Positions 1 to 15,200 of a stretch of DNA of 64,000 nt are shown here, one piece after another. This DNA comes from Engraulis encrasicolus (taxonomy: Eukaryota; Chordata; Actinopteri; Clupeiformes; Engraulidae): positions 51,471,278-51,535,277 of the forward strand of contig NC_085857.1 in assembly GCF_034702125.1 (NCBI RefSeq). Direction: 5' to 3'. The position numbers and the translations under genes were made by a program. The first letter of the stretch is position 1. Each line of letters begins with the position of its first letter. Under the pieces are notes generated by a model. It was not told where the DNA came from. It worked only from the letters and a program-made list of their open reading frames with translations, and did not search any database.

Positions 1-4
1 TGGG

Positions 5-3000
5 TTGGGCTCTGGCTTCATTTCATGGGTCAAATTGCTTTATTCATCCCCAGTTGCTTCTGTACAAACAAACAATACATTCTTTCCTCCTTTTCAACTC
101 CAGCGTGGTACAAGACAAGGTTGTCCACTATCTCCTTTATTGTTTGCCATAGCTATTGAACCGTTAGCGCTCTGGTTGAGATCTGATCAGGGGTTTCAAG
201 GTATCCTTCGCCACAACACTGAACATAAATTATCTTTATATGCCGATGACTTGCTCCTTTATGTGTCCAATCCATCCACATCACTCCCAGTCACCTTAGA
301 CATCTTAAAAAAGTTTGGCCAATTGTCTGGCTACAAACTCAATTTTGGCAAAAGTGAAATATTTGCATTAAACGAGTTAGTTGGGGTTCTCCCAGACAGC
401 ATTTCTCCTTTCAGAAGGGCAGACAATAGTTTTAAATATTTAGGTGTAATCATAACCAAGACTCTGACAGACACTTTTAATAAAAATATTGTCCCTCTGC
501 TTGGTAAGGTTGAGGATGATTTTAGTAGATGGTCCACCCTTCCTCTGTCGTTGGCTGGCAGGGTGAACCTTGTTAAGATGGCCATATTGCCAAAGTTTCT
601 CTATCTCTTTCAGCATATTCCTGCACTCATTTCAAAAAAGTTTTTTGACAAATTGGACAAATCAGTGTCTAAATTTCTCTGGGCAAGTAAACCTGTGCGT
701 ATGCGGAAAAAAATCTTACAACTACCCAAAAGAGTAGGGGGTCTTGCTCTGCCCAATTTTTTACATTATTACTGGGCAGCCAATATTCATAAATTGCTAT
801 ATTGGACCGACCAATCCACGACCAACCAGCCTGCTTGGGTAAAAATGGAACTGTCTTCTTCTCAGTCCTCATTGAGGGCATGGCTTTGCTCCCCCCTCAC
901 TTTATCAACAGTGAACGCAAGCCAAAATCCAGTAGTCAAACAGTCCCTCAAAATCTGGTTGCAATTCAGAAAGCATTTTGGCTTGAGAGACTGCTCAATT
1001 TATGCACCAATACTAAACAAGCATAACTTCAAACCATCTACTATGGACTCTGCTTTTAAATTGTGGCATGACAGGGGCATTGTGGTCAATTAACTCATTG
1101 GCTGCCAGCCATTTTCATAAAAGAGTACCTCGGAGTGCCAGCCATTTTTCAGCATTTTGGGTGTTTTTTGGAGGCTCACAGAAAATTGAGTTCTGTGTCT
1201 ATGTCAACACCATACCTATCAAAACACAGATTAGACGCTCATCTGTCATCAGAAAAAAAACGGTGTCTCTCTACCCCTTTCCGTTCTTTCATAATCATCT
1301 GTTGAAATTAAGTGGAATTCGCCAAAATGCTGCTTTCTAGCCAAAAAGCTGAGAAAACGCCATTTGAAGTAGAACTATAACTGCAAACGTTTTTGCCCGT
1401 AATGGCATCGTCCTAACAACTCCAAACCTATCAGCTGCTATTACACAGTCTTCTGTCATCTGTAGCCTGAACAAAAAGATCATTTGTATGACCTTTTCAA
1501 CCTAATATACTGAAATATAACGGGGGGACTCGAAAACAAGGGTGTTTTGGTTTAGTTGCTGGCGCGCAGCATGGATCATGACAGCAGTTGCCCCTAACTC
1601 CGGTAACTCCCTACCTCTCCCTCTCCCTCTCCCTCTCCCCTCGTTGGAGAACGAATCACAGCTGGTTTATTTCCTCCAGAAATAGTACCGTGTTGTGTCT
1701 TGTGGGGAGGGAGGCAGGTAGGCAGGCAGCACCGCTTAGCGTAGCTTACTGCAGCTTCTTTGGCAGAGCGGACAATTTGCAGATTGATGATTACTGTCAT
1801 CATGGTTCTGCTATAGTGATCTTGTCATATATTGTTCAATGAATTTTCTTTTGATAAAGTACTGATCACACATCCAACATTTCACAAGCCGATTGGAGTG
1901 GTGAATGCTAGCTGGTCTGAGGCTAAGTGCAATGCTTTCTAATGTGAGCTGAATGCATCTGACCAGACACAAAGGCTACTCTGTTCCAAGAATCTGCAAC
2001 CCCCCTGTCTTTTTTGATGATACAGTAAGCTGATCATACTATACAGATCCATAAAAATAACTGTGGATTGAGTAAAAAATAGTTGACTTACCAAGGCTCC
2101 TTTATTTAGGCTTAGTTGTAAGTTGTTAGCGATTTCGTGCTAGCTAGCTAGCTAGCGTAGCAAACTTTATACCCAAGTTACAGTTGGGACACATCACCAC
2201 TAGTCCCGTGCATTCTCCTGTTAGATGATATTTTGTAAGCAACATCCTGATGTTGTGTAGGCTGATCACATTATCCAAAATGAAAGGTCATCTCATGGTG
2301 TATTTTGGGCAAGTTAGCTACAATGTCTTCTAGCTAGATAGCAACAGGGGATTGTATTTTGGTCATGAGAGGAAGGTTTTTTTTTTGGTCAGGCTCTGAC
2401 ACTAAAATCAGTAGCCTACCTGTGTTAAAATCAGAGGGCAAGAAAGTAGACTACTGTCACAGGTGCTTTACTTTCAAAAATGATTTTGCTATGCTACTTT
2501 TGAGATTATATTATAATAGTAAAAAAGGGGTGTTTTTGTCTTGACATTTCATCTTGCTCTGAGCTAAAGCCCTGCCTTGACTGTTCCTAAGGACACTTCT
2601 GCCACCTACAGGAACAGTTAGAAAATGCCTAGAGGCTTGAAATTCATACAGAAGATAGGTCAGACCGTCCTCGAGGCCTGGCTGTAAAAAAACGCAATTG
2701 TCGGCGAACGACGTCGAAGGTAGGGGGCGTCACTATTTGAAATGACGTCATTCGACGGCCAAGGCAGCCAATGAGTTAATGATCTTTATGATGGTGGCAC
2801 ATTTATGTCCTTTGCCGGTTTATCGACCAAATTTAAACTTCCTCCCTCTCACCTCTTTAGATTTTTTCAAATCAGAGACTTTGTTCAGAAAAATTACCCT
2901 GAGTTTCCAAATCTTCCTGTACAGACTGTAGCTGATAACCTTTTCTTGATGGACCCCAATCAGAGGGGGAATATTTCACAAATTTTTAGGGCGCTATACT

Positions 3001-3629
3001 CCACTACCGCTGTCTTTCCTCAACAAACAAAAAACCTGTGGGAACAAGATCTAGGCCTGACTGTTGAGGAGGACCAGTGGACTAAGATCTTACAATTGTT
3101 ACACTAGTCCTCTATCTGTGCACGACATGGTCTAATTCAATGTAAATTAATACACAGGATTTACTATACAAATCACAGACTGTCAAAATTCTACCCCAAC
3201 GTTGCAGACACCTGTAATAGATGTAACCAGTCTCCTGCTGACCTCATACACATGTTTTGGTCATGCCCGAAGCTGAAAACTTTTTGGTCTGCAATATTTG
3301 GTACCCTCCACAAGGCCTATGATGTGGGGGCGGATCCCCATCCTCTCCCAGCCATTTTCGGTATCATTCAAACTAAATCTTTTTCTAGCAAAGCCCAACA
3401 CTGTATGGCTTTCTGTTCTTTACTGGCAAGGCGTTTAATTTTGCTTAACTGGAAACACACTGCACCCCCCTCTTACAGTCGTTGGGTTAAAGAAATTCTG
3501 TTTAACTTGAAGTTGGAAAGGCTTAGGTTTTCCCTTAATGGTTCATTAAGTAAATTCAACAGGACTTGGGACCCCCTGCTGTCCATTATAGACACTCTAG
3601 ACATTGAACCAGAAGAGACACAGGTCTGA
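5..3629 (+). pseudogene. L1-like ORF2 (reverse transcriptase) remnant
   Basis: The remains of LINE ORF2, the protein that nicks target DNA and reverse-transcribes the element RNA. Seen directly: RT motif GTRQGCPLSPLLF near residues 36-48 of the visible frame, catalytic YADD near residue 80, and downstream a C-x2-C-x8-H-x4-C motif followed by FWSCP at about 3210-3275, typical of the fish L1 ORF2 C-terminus. The endonuclease domain is outside the window or lost. The frame is broken by the inserted element (1091-2780) and by an in-frame TAG at 3105-3107. Reading resumes in the same frame and runs to a TGA ending at 3629. Codon AAT ending at 1090 joins in frame to GAT at 2781. Not functional as it stands. 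Confidence 0.85.
1094..2775. mobile_element. piggyBac-like non-autonomous element
   Basis: A 1.68-kb insertion inside LINE ORF2. The ends are inverted repeats TTAACTCATTGGCTGCC at 1090 and its reverse complement ending at 2779. TTAA stands at both outer edges (1090-1093 and 2776-2779), the target-site signature of piggyBac elements. The end motif resembles the element at 18480-20294, which also starts TTAACWCATTG. I see no transposase frame inside, only short spurious frames and a (CCCTCT)n stretch near 1612. Strict in-frame rejoining of the LINE would favour a 2-bp AT duplication, so the class is likely but not certain. Confidence 0.68.
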
Positions 3630-3987
3630 GGTTTCTATTTTATTTTATCATTATTATTTTGTTACTATTTGTTTATTTTGTATTATTATTTATTCATTCT
3701 TATCCCCTTAAGTTATTTATTTATTTTTATTATTATTTTCTTTTTTTAAATCTCTGTCATTAATCCTTTTTCTTCCTGTCATTTGTAATTTTAATTGAAT
3801 TTCATTCATGCACTGTGCTTAACAAGGGGTTGTTGGGGATGTGGGCGTGGGAGGGGCGGGAGGGTGAATGTTTTTTCTGAAAATGTTAAAAAGAAAAGTG
3901 AGCAATTTTTTATGTTGGGGTTCACCCCATCCTTTTTGAGTCTTTGTAATGCTATTGCTCAATAAAGAAATAAAAAAAATAAATAAA

Positions 3988-4692
3988 ATGCAAGCATGTA
4001 AACAGTTGTCTCTGCCGATGTGTGTTTCGGTGGAGGAACAGCCTATGGTAGTAAAACCGCAGGCATTGTGCCACAAGTGTTCAACTGATGCATTGTTTGT
4101 TACTTAGCTTGTAGCCTTAGTGTATTTACATACATATACACACAAGACATTATTATAGTTTTTAACAGAATAGGCCTACAGCTCTGCTCTCGCAAACTAC
4201 CGGCATTGCGCTGCCACAAGAACAAGGAAGTAGCGAGACGACCAATCATAGCGCCTTTTTGTCTGCGTCCTCCGTGTCTGTCCGACGGATAGTCTAGATA
4301 AGACGGATAGATTTTTTTCGGCTATTATTTGACATACCCAGCCTGTTTTCACGTGCAGAAAATGCAAGCATGTAAACAGTTGACTCTGCCGATGTGTGTT
4401 TACATTCGGTGGAGAAACAGGCTACGGTAGTAAAACTGCAGGCATTGTGCCACGAGTGCTCAACTGATGCATTGTTTGTTACTTAGCTTGTAGCTTTGTG
4501 TATTTACACACATTTACACACAAGGCATTAATATAGTTTTTAACAGAATACAGCTCTGCTCTCGCAAACTACCGGCATTGCGCTGCCACAAGAACAAGGA
4601 AGTAGCGAGACGACCAATCATAGCGCCTTTTTGTCTGCGTCCTCCGTGTCTGTCCGACGGATAGTCTAGATAAGACGGATAGATTTTTTCGA
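3988..4692 (+). repeat. tandem 373-bp duplicated repeat unit
   Basis: Two direct copies, 3988-4320 and 4360-4692, offset by about 373 bp. Each starts ATGCAAGCATGTAAACAG and ends with a GGATAGATTTTTT stretch. A third copy lies at about 32165-32500 inside the second segmental duplication. No coding potential. The first unit is truncated on its left by the LINE 3' tail. Class unknown. Confidence 0.75.
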
Positions 4693-4947
4693 GGTGCTCA
4701 ACGACGGGCGCAGAGCCTCTGCGTGGGGGGCGTGGTCGCGCACAGACACCGGATGGACGGACGCAGAGGCTATGCATCCAAAGGATAAATCCAGCTTTGG
4801 AGCCTTAATGCAGTTGCAGTTACCTCAGCACCCCCCATCTACCTGGTCACACACTAAAATACTGATACAATTGCTTGGATCTTTGAAGCGGGTTTCGTGG
4901 CTTCGGGGGGATAGGCGTTGATGACACGCTTGATGACACTTCCCGGC

Positions 4948-5010
<63 letters not shown>
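4948..5010. repeat. (GT)n(GA)n microsatellite
   Basis: A GT run passing directly into a long GA run. The matching tract lies at 32774-32844 in the paralogous copy. Confidence 0.95.
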
Positions 5011-5012
<2 letters not shown>

Positions 5013-6789
5013 TACTGACTGCTCCTTATAGTTTGGGTAAAATATATAAGCCTGTATATTTTTTTTTCATTCCTTCTGGAGTCTGTTCTTGAGTGTTCTT
5101 GGGCATGGAGAAAGGGGCAGGTCTTTTGGACGTCATGGCTTAATGTGGACTATAATCATGGGCGTCAGTTTGATTTCAAAAGTGCTGAGGACAATTACCA
5201 TAAACCTGAGAAAGGTTTGAAAAGTGCTGGTAGGCCTACAATATAAGGCCGATTTGAGGTTTCATGAAATAATATGCATTGCATATGATGCTTAATAACG
5301 CGATATTAAAATCTAAAACCCATCTGCGCTGTCTTTCTGATATCCTGCGCTGAAGTCATCTTTATCTTAAACAGTATTAACGCAACATTAGAGGCCTGCT
5401 TGCTGAACCCGCTGCCTTGCATATACTGTAAGTTATCAGCCAAGTAGGCCTACTGATCGCAAACAGACAAATGTCGCGCTGTTCGTTAAGGTGGGAATCT
5501 AGATCTGCTGTTGACTGGTGGAAATTTGAAGACACAAAGAATATTCTCGGGGAGGAATCAGATCACCTTTCCTTGTTAACGGCAAGTTAACCTTTACAAA
5601 ATATCCAAGAAGCTAATCATCTGCGATTGCTGCACACAGTTCAAAGGATATTTATTCAGCAAAAGTTGTGGATACATTTTCTCCGCTCCCGCGGTAGGCC
5701 CTTGTGCTCCATGCTGGCTGTCAAAGACACAATCCGAAATTGAAAGAGTGCTCCCAGGTAAAGACAAGCGGCACGACTTGTCGGACTCAAACCTATCATT
5801 TTCAACGTCTGTCAGTGATATCGTGACACACAATTTGTGATATGAACTCGTGTTCAAATGCGTTCTGTGGTCTATTCGCCCTAAATTGCAAACGGCTCAA
5901 CGCCAGACTGAATAGGCTACTGAGCACACATGTTGCTGTTGTTTTTTAACACTGAGTTCTTGTATGCTCGTTGTGTGTAATGTACAATGGTGCTATGCTT
6001 CATAAAAATACATTTCAGACCTTATGTTTTCAGGTGAGTGGTTTCATTTTAGTTATTGCATTTCTATTCAGGAGATTGAACTGAATGAGTGGGGATCGAG
6101 GGCAAACTCATGGAAAAGGAGCGATCTTCTGCTGTGCATCTTTAATTATAAATAACTTTCAACATTAGTCATAATGGCGACTAGAAAAAGGCAGCAGCAA
6201 ATGTGATGTGGGCTTTGCGTTCAATTAATTTTATGCACATGGTTATGCAGAGTGGATGAAACTGCGCAGGCTGTTTGGTGCTACTGCCTGTTTCCAAATT
6301 CTCTCTCAGCACAGATCTACTGATAAAGGATGCGTGATGTGTTTACCAGTGCAAACTAACCAACTTTCCTTTTGGCATTGGCCTGCATACTGAACAATAT
6401 CGGCAACATGCTTGATTCTTTCTTATTATTTCTTAAAACTATAAGTGGTTGGGACAAAACTGTCACATGTCCCTCCCGTCCCCAGCAGAAATGACGCGCA
6501 AAACTGACAGTCAAAAGGTGGAAAGGCTCATTTCTGAAAGTTAGCGATCAAACAACAAACAACCTCTCACATTTGATTAACATGTAGCAATAACTAAGAC
6601 TATGGTGCTAAAATGTTCTTACAATAATAATAAATATTAATTACTAAATACTGTATAATAAATATTGCCTTCACATCTGCGCTTAAACACTCTGTCACCC
6701 TGCGACAAACATAGACAAGTTATCCACCCAATCCTTGCTTAATAAAATAACTTTGCGTCCTACGTCCTGGTCAGATTACATGAACATGC

Positions 6790-6790
<1 letters not shown>

Positions 6791-6857
<67 letters not shown>
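6791..6857. repeat. (GA)n microsatellite
   Basis: About 33 uninterrupted GA units, about 620 bp upstream of the gene A start. The paralogous tract is at 34267-34336. Confidence 0.95.
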
Positions 6858-6859
<2 letters not shown>

Positions 6860-7475
6860 ACAGACTGCTACTTATAGTTTGTGTAAAATGTTTTTTTAAA
6901 TTCCTTCTGGAGTCTGGGTTCTGGGTCCGTGGGCCTCTCGTTGGTAACGCGTAGGCCTATAGCGAGGGCTCCCTGGCCACCTGGCGGTTGTTTGGGTACA
7001 CTGCAACTAGTCGCGGTATGTAACTCGGCTATTAACGCGTCATTGCCCCGTCAACTCGGGAGAATTGAATGGGGACCATCTGTATACATTTTTAAATGGA
7101 CACTTGAAGTTGTGCTGTGACAGAGCAAAGTAGAACAGGCTTCCTCTTTGTGTTTTGTGGTCAGCTCAGCTAAGTTTTCAAAACCAAACCACACGTCAAA
7201 AAACAGCCTATGCATAAATCAGTCGTCAATATCTCTCTCTCTGTCTCTCTCTAGCTTTTTCTTTCACCTACTAACAGAGAGAGACGAGGGAGGGTTAAGA
7301 GAAGAAGGGTGTGAAACATACGTGGTAAGCAGTCAAGATGAAAGCGGAAAACCTATAGGTCATAAAAGTGGCTTGCCGCTGTTATTCATGAGAATTTCGC
7401 TTGCGCCGAATACAACTAAGTATTCGTAAGAGGGTATTGGCTGTGTTATTGTTTGCACGTTTATTTGATTGCACC

Positions 7476-9533
<2,058 letters not shown>

Positions 9534-9860
9534 GTAAGAGGAACCAGGCAACACTCTGCTTATTGACCCGTTCAGAATTCATGTCAAACTGAATGCGCAC
9601 ACATCGCTGACTCAAACTTATATACAAGCTGACTGTTAAAGGAGCCTTTATGTAGCCAAAGTGTGTGGCCAAAGTATGTAGCCTATTGCAACTATTCTGC
9701 TCATTGAAGCTGCATATCGCCAAATTTGACCTTTTTCATGGATATTTAAAGTAATAAACTAAAACTAGTATTTTTTGTGTGCTTTTGTTTTGCAAAAGAA
9801 TTCACCAATGTAGGCATGTAGCATTCATGGAATTTAGTAACACTTTAGAATCATTTTTTG

Positions 9861-9960
9861 NNNNNNNNNNNNNNNNNNNNNNNNNNNNNNNNNNNNNNNN
9901 NNNNNNNNNNNNNNNNNNNNNNNNNNNNNNNNNNNNNNNNNNNNNNNNNNNNNNNNNNNN
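9861..9960. other. assembly gap (100 N)
   Basis: One hundred N characters, a conventional length for a gap of unknown size. Gene A intron is on the left and satellite on the right, so the left edge of the satellite and possibly missing gene A exons are hidden here. Confidence 0.99.
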
Positions 9961-10380
9961 TCAAAATGCTGATATATTACCGTGTAGGCAAGTCAAACTT
10001 GCATTTGCAACTACTTTGATGCAATGTGCTGACCCAATTTTTCTTTACTATTGGTAATGAGTCACATGAGCCTGTTAACAGGTCCACTGGCTGATACCAG
10101 ACAAAAGAGTACCTACTTTTACTGTAGAATTTTGGAGAAAATGTCCTTCAAAATGCCGATATATCACTGTGTAGGCAAGGCAAACTTGCATATGCAACTA
10201 CTTTGATGCAATGTGCTGACCCAATTTTTCTTTACTATTGGTAATGAGTCACATGAGCCTGTTAACAGGTCCACTGGCTGTGACCAAACAATGAAGTAAC
10301 AACATTTACTGTAGAATTTAGGCGAAAATGTGTTACAAAATGCTGATATATCACTGTGTAGGCAAGGCAAACTTGCATAT

Positions 10381-10803
10381 CGTCGGCTTGCTACCAAAAC
10401 CGCCTAAGTCCGAATTTGGTCGAAATGAGATTTTTGCATAAACTTACTCCCCTACCACAGCTGCATCACCCTGCCTTTCTGCCAGGGTCATTGATCAATC
10501 ACAACAGTCACCAGAGTCAAAAATCTGTATGTATAAAGTCACACACTGCCTATGAGAAAATGAATGACCGGTGACGTAGCTATAGGGAGGACAAGGAGGG
10601 CATTTGCCTGTAGGCCTAGGGCCCTCCTGCAGGTGGCAGGGGTAGGGGCCCTATCATGATCTTGGCAAAAGGTATGGGGGCCCTATCTATTCATCCTGGG
10701 GCCCTGTGCACAATTGTTCTGCGAATGTGAATGACTTGGGTAACTTGACTTAGCCATTTTTGATGCAAGAAGCCGTTTATTTACATCTGTTGAGTTTTTT
10801 TTC

Positions 10804-10864
<61 letters not shown>

Positions 10865-12230
10865 AAAGACAATGGCCATGTTTTAAAACTTCATCCTCAG
10901 ACATCTGTCTGAGATAATCTTATCACACAATGGTTGTAGCCCTACATTAATTAATAGTTGTAGCCTTGAAACGAATTCGGCAATTATTAATCGTGTACTT
11001 TATTTCATGCTATCACAGATTTAGAGAACACTGCCATAAGCTGCGTTATCTCATGACAATCTGTTACATTGTATCCTTTCGTAATTTTTCATTAATGTAG
11101 ATTTTAATTGGCATTGGGCTGATGTCACTGGTGCGATGCATTATTGCATACGCAGTGGGATGACCAAGCATCCAGTAGTGGTTCTTTATAATATTCTGAA
11201 TGCCACGGTCATGGTGTTGAAGTGGGCGGGGCACAGTTCTATGACCAGGTTACCTCGGTCATGGGCAAGGTTGGGAGGGTGGGGCAGTTCTATGAGCATG
11301 GAGAAGAGCAGAAGTTAAGCAAAGATGATAAACAAGGAGGAGACAGTTCTTTAGGAGGTACAAGGACCAAAGAAGTGCCCCACCCCTTCATCCTCCTCCA
11401 TGACTGATGGGACCTCAACATGGAGATTGGGCGTCACTGCATGGCTTATTCTGTGTGGCACTGCAATCGGGATCTGCCCTGATATGAGCAATGTATGCAT
11501 TACCATTTGCAATTGCTCTGGCACAATGATGGAAAGAGTTATACTTTGTATGAGAATACAAACAATATTTCCTTGAAAACTAATATGACTGAAAGTGCTA
11601 GAAAGTAAAAGAAATCTGCGAAAATCTGTTGGTAGACATGAGATTCACCAGCATGCTAGATGTACATGTCTTAAGGCAAAAGAAACCCCTAAGTGTTTAA
11701 GTTAAACAGTTAGACATAATGAACTTAATACATAGCATGCTAGATTGTTACAAGGTCTACAAAAATATTTCAATCATTCACCATATCCAGGATTAAAGTT
11801 TGGAATAAAAATAAAAAAGAATAGTATAACTATCAAAATAATGTGCAGTGCATTGTTCTTGTTTTGCTGCTTCAAATAATTTATTTTAAAGTGTTTTGTT
11901 TTCCTTAGGAGCCATTTCATGTTTGACTTGCAGCTTCACTCAAAATAAATAAAGAAAATAAATTAACATCTTGGTACTGTCTGTAGGGGACCAATGACAC
12001 ATACATGATGACAGGATGATGCAGATGTGGTAGGGGAGTAAAAAAGGGGAGTTCTGCAAAAATCTCCTTTGACCAAAATTATTAGGGGGGACTCACAATT
12101 GCTCTTTGCCCAGGGTCTCATATTTCCTAGAACCGCCACTGATGTTTGGCGCCCCCTTTGGTGCCTAGTTTTTCCCTGTTTTCCGAAAACCCCAAAATCG
12201 GACTTAGGCGGTTTTGGTAGCAAGCCGACG
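10381..12230. mobile_element. DNA transposon with long inverted ends, in satellite
   Basis: A 1.85-kb insertion with a perfect 33-bp terminal inverted repeat starting CGTCGGCTTGCTACC. Similarity between the arms continues for about 110 bp, but the right arm holds an extra internal stretch of about 130 bp. ATAT flanks both sides, matching the centre of the satellite palindrome TTGCATATGCAA. Because ATAT is itself palindromic, the duplication could be ATAT, TA or AT. The interior has a (CT)n tract at 10805-10861 and no transposase frame. The superfamily cannot be assigned from this. Confidence 0.78.
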
Positions 12231-15200
12231 ATATGTAACTACTGTGATGCAATAAGCTGACCCAATTTTTCTTTACTATTGGTAATGAGTCACATGAGCC
12301 TGTTAACAGGTCCACTGGCTGTCACCAGACAATGAAGTAACAACTTTTACTGTAGAATGTTGGAGAAAATGTCCTTCAAAATGCCGATATATCACTGTGT
12401 AGGCAATGCAAACTTGCATATGCAACTACTTTGATGCAATGTGCTGACCCAATTTTTCTTTACTATTGGTAATGAGCCACATGGGCTGGTTAACAGGTCC
12501 ACTGACTGTGACCAGACAATGAAGTAACAACTTTTACTGTAGAATGTTGGAGAAAATGTCCTTCAAAATGCATATATATCACTGTGTAGGCAAGGCAAAC
12601 TTCCATATGCAACTACTTTGATGCAATGAGCTGACCCAATTTTTCTTTACTATTGGTAATGAGTCACATGGGCTGGTTAACAGGTCAACTGGCTGTGACC
12701 AGACAATGAATTAACAACTTTTACTGTAGAATTTTGGAGAAAATGTCCTTTAAAATGCCGATATATCACTGTGTAGGCAAGACAAACTTGCATTTGCAAC
12801 TACTTTGATGCAATGTGCTGACCCAATTTTTTCTTTACTATTGGTAATGAGTCAAATGGGCTGGTTAACAGGTCCACTGGCTGTGACCAGACAAAGAAGT
12901 AACAACTTTTACTGTAGAATTTTGGAGAAAATGTGCTCCAAAAATGCTGATATGTCAATTGGGCCAATGCAAGTTGCATATGCAAGGATTTTGAAGTGAA
13001 GTGCCGATCCAATTTTTCCTTATTACTGGTAACGAGTCACATGTACCTGTTAACAGGTCCACTGGCTGTGACCAGACAATGAAGTAACAACTTTTACTGT
13101 AGAATTTTGGAGAAAATGTCCTTCAAAATGCCGATATATCACTGTGTAGGCAATGCAAACTTGCATATGCAACTACTTTGATGCAATGTGCTGACCCAAT
13201 TTTTCTTTACTATTGGTAATGAGCCACATGGGCTGGTTAACAGGTCCACTGACTGTGACCAGACAATGAAGTAACAACTTTTACTGTAGAATTTTGGAGA
13301 AAATGTCCTTCAAAATGCAGATATATCACTGTGTAGGCAAGGCAAACTTCCATATGCAACTACTTTGATGCAATGAGCTGACCCAATTTTTCTTTACTAT
13401 TGGTAATGAGTCACATGGGCTGGTTAACAGGTCAACTGGCTGTGACCAGACAATGAATTAACAACTTTTACTGTAGAATTTTGGAGAAAATGTCCTTCAA
13501 AATGCCGATATATCACTGTGTAGGCAAGACAAACTTGCATTTGCAACTACTTTGATGCAATGTGCTGACCCAATTTTTCTTTACTATTGGTAATGAGTCA
13601 CATGGGCTGGTTAACAGGTCCACTGGCTGTGACCAGACAAAGAAGTAACAACTTTTACTGTACAATTTTGGAGAAAATGTGCTCCAAAAATGCTGATATG
13701 TCAATTGGGCCAATGCAAGTTGCATATGCAAGGATTTTGAAGTGAAGTGCCGATCCAATTTTTCCTTACTACTGGTAACGAGTCATATGTACCTGTTAAC
13801 AGGTCCACTGGCTGTGACCAGACAAAGAAGTAACAACTTTTACTGTAGAATTTTGGAGAAAATGTGCAACAAAATGCTGATATGTCATTGTGTATAGGCA
13901 AGGCACACTTGCATATGCAACTACTTTGATGCAATGTGCTGACCCAATTTTTCTTTACTAATGGTAATGAGTCACATGAGCCTTTTAACAGGTCCACTGG
14001 CTGTGACCAGACAATGAAGTAACAACTTTTACTGTAGAATTTTTGAGAAAATGTCCTTTAAAATGCCGATATATCACTGTGTAGGCAAGGCAAACTTGCA
14101 TATGCAACTACTTTGATGCAATGTGCTGACCCAATTTTTCTTTACTATTGGTAATGAGTCACATGAGCCTGTTAACAGGTCCACTGGCTGTGACCAGACA
14201 ATGAAGTAACAACTTTTACTGTAGAATTTTGGAGAAAATGTCCTTCAAAATGCCGATATATCACTGTGTAGGCAATGCAAACTTGCATATGCAACTACTT
14301 TGATGCAATGTGCTGACCCAATTTTTCTTTACTATTGGTAATGAGTCACATGGGCTGGTTAACAGGTCCACTGACTGTGACCAGACAATGAAGTAACAAC
14401 TTTTACTGTAGAATTTTGGAGAAAATGTCCTTCAAAAAGCCGATATATCACTGTGTAGGCAAGGCAAACTTCCATATGCAACTACTTTGATGCAATGAGC
14501 TGACCCAATTTTTCTTTACTATTGGTAATGAGTCACATGGGCTGGTTAACAGGTCAACTGGCTGTGACCAGACAATGAATTAACAACTTTTACTGTAGAA
14601 TTTTGGAGAAAATGTCCTTTAAAATGCCGATATATCACTGTGTAGGCAAGACAAACTTGCATTTGCAACTACTTTGATGCAATGTGCTGACCATATTTTT
14701 TTCTTCACTATTGGTAATGAGTCACATGGGCTGGTTAACAGGTCCACTGGCTGTGACCAGACAAAGAAGTAACAACTTTTACTGTAGAATTTTGGAGAAA
14801 ATGTGCTCCAAAAATGCTGATATGTCAATTGGGCCAATGCAAGTTGCATATGCAAGGATTTTGAAGTGAAGTGCCGATCCAATTTTTCCTTATTACTGGT
14901 AACGAGTCACATGTACCTGTTAACAGGTCCACTGGCTGTGACCAGACAATGAAGTAACAACTTTTACTGTAGAATTTTGGAGAAAATGTCCTTCAAAATG
15001 CCGATATATCACTGTGTAGGCAATGCAAACTTGCATATGCAACTACTTTGATGCAATGTGCTGACCCAATTTTTCTTTACTATTGGTAATGAGCCACATG
15101 GGCTGGTTAACAGGTCCACTGACTGTGACCAGACAATGAAGTAACAACTTTTACTGTAGAATTTTGGAGAAAATGTCCTTCAAAATGCAGATATATCACT

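Larger units (their letters stand above)
1..3990 (+). mobile_element. L1-like LINE, 5' cut by window edge, interrupted
   Basis: A non-LTR retrotransposon of the L1 type. The reverse transcriptase core lies in 5-1090 and the C-terminal part in 2781-3629. An AT-rich 3' UTR follows and ends in an A-rich tail with an AATAAA near 3961-3990. A separate DNA element (1094-2775) splits it. The 3' end abuts the start of a 373-bp repeat unit also present at 4360, so the LINE probably inserted within that unit; its 5' junction lies outside the window. The family call rests on the GTRQGCPLSPLLF and YADD motifs and on the C-terminal Cys/His motif followed by FWSCP. Confidence 0.88.

Noticed and set aside
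1068..1340. A frame crossing the left edge of the piggyBac-like element.
   Set aside because: It starts in the LINE and reads into the inserted element in a different frame, with no conserved motif.
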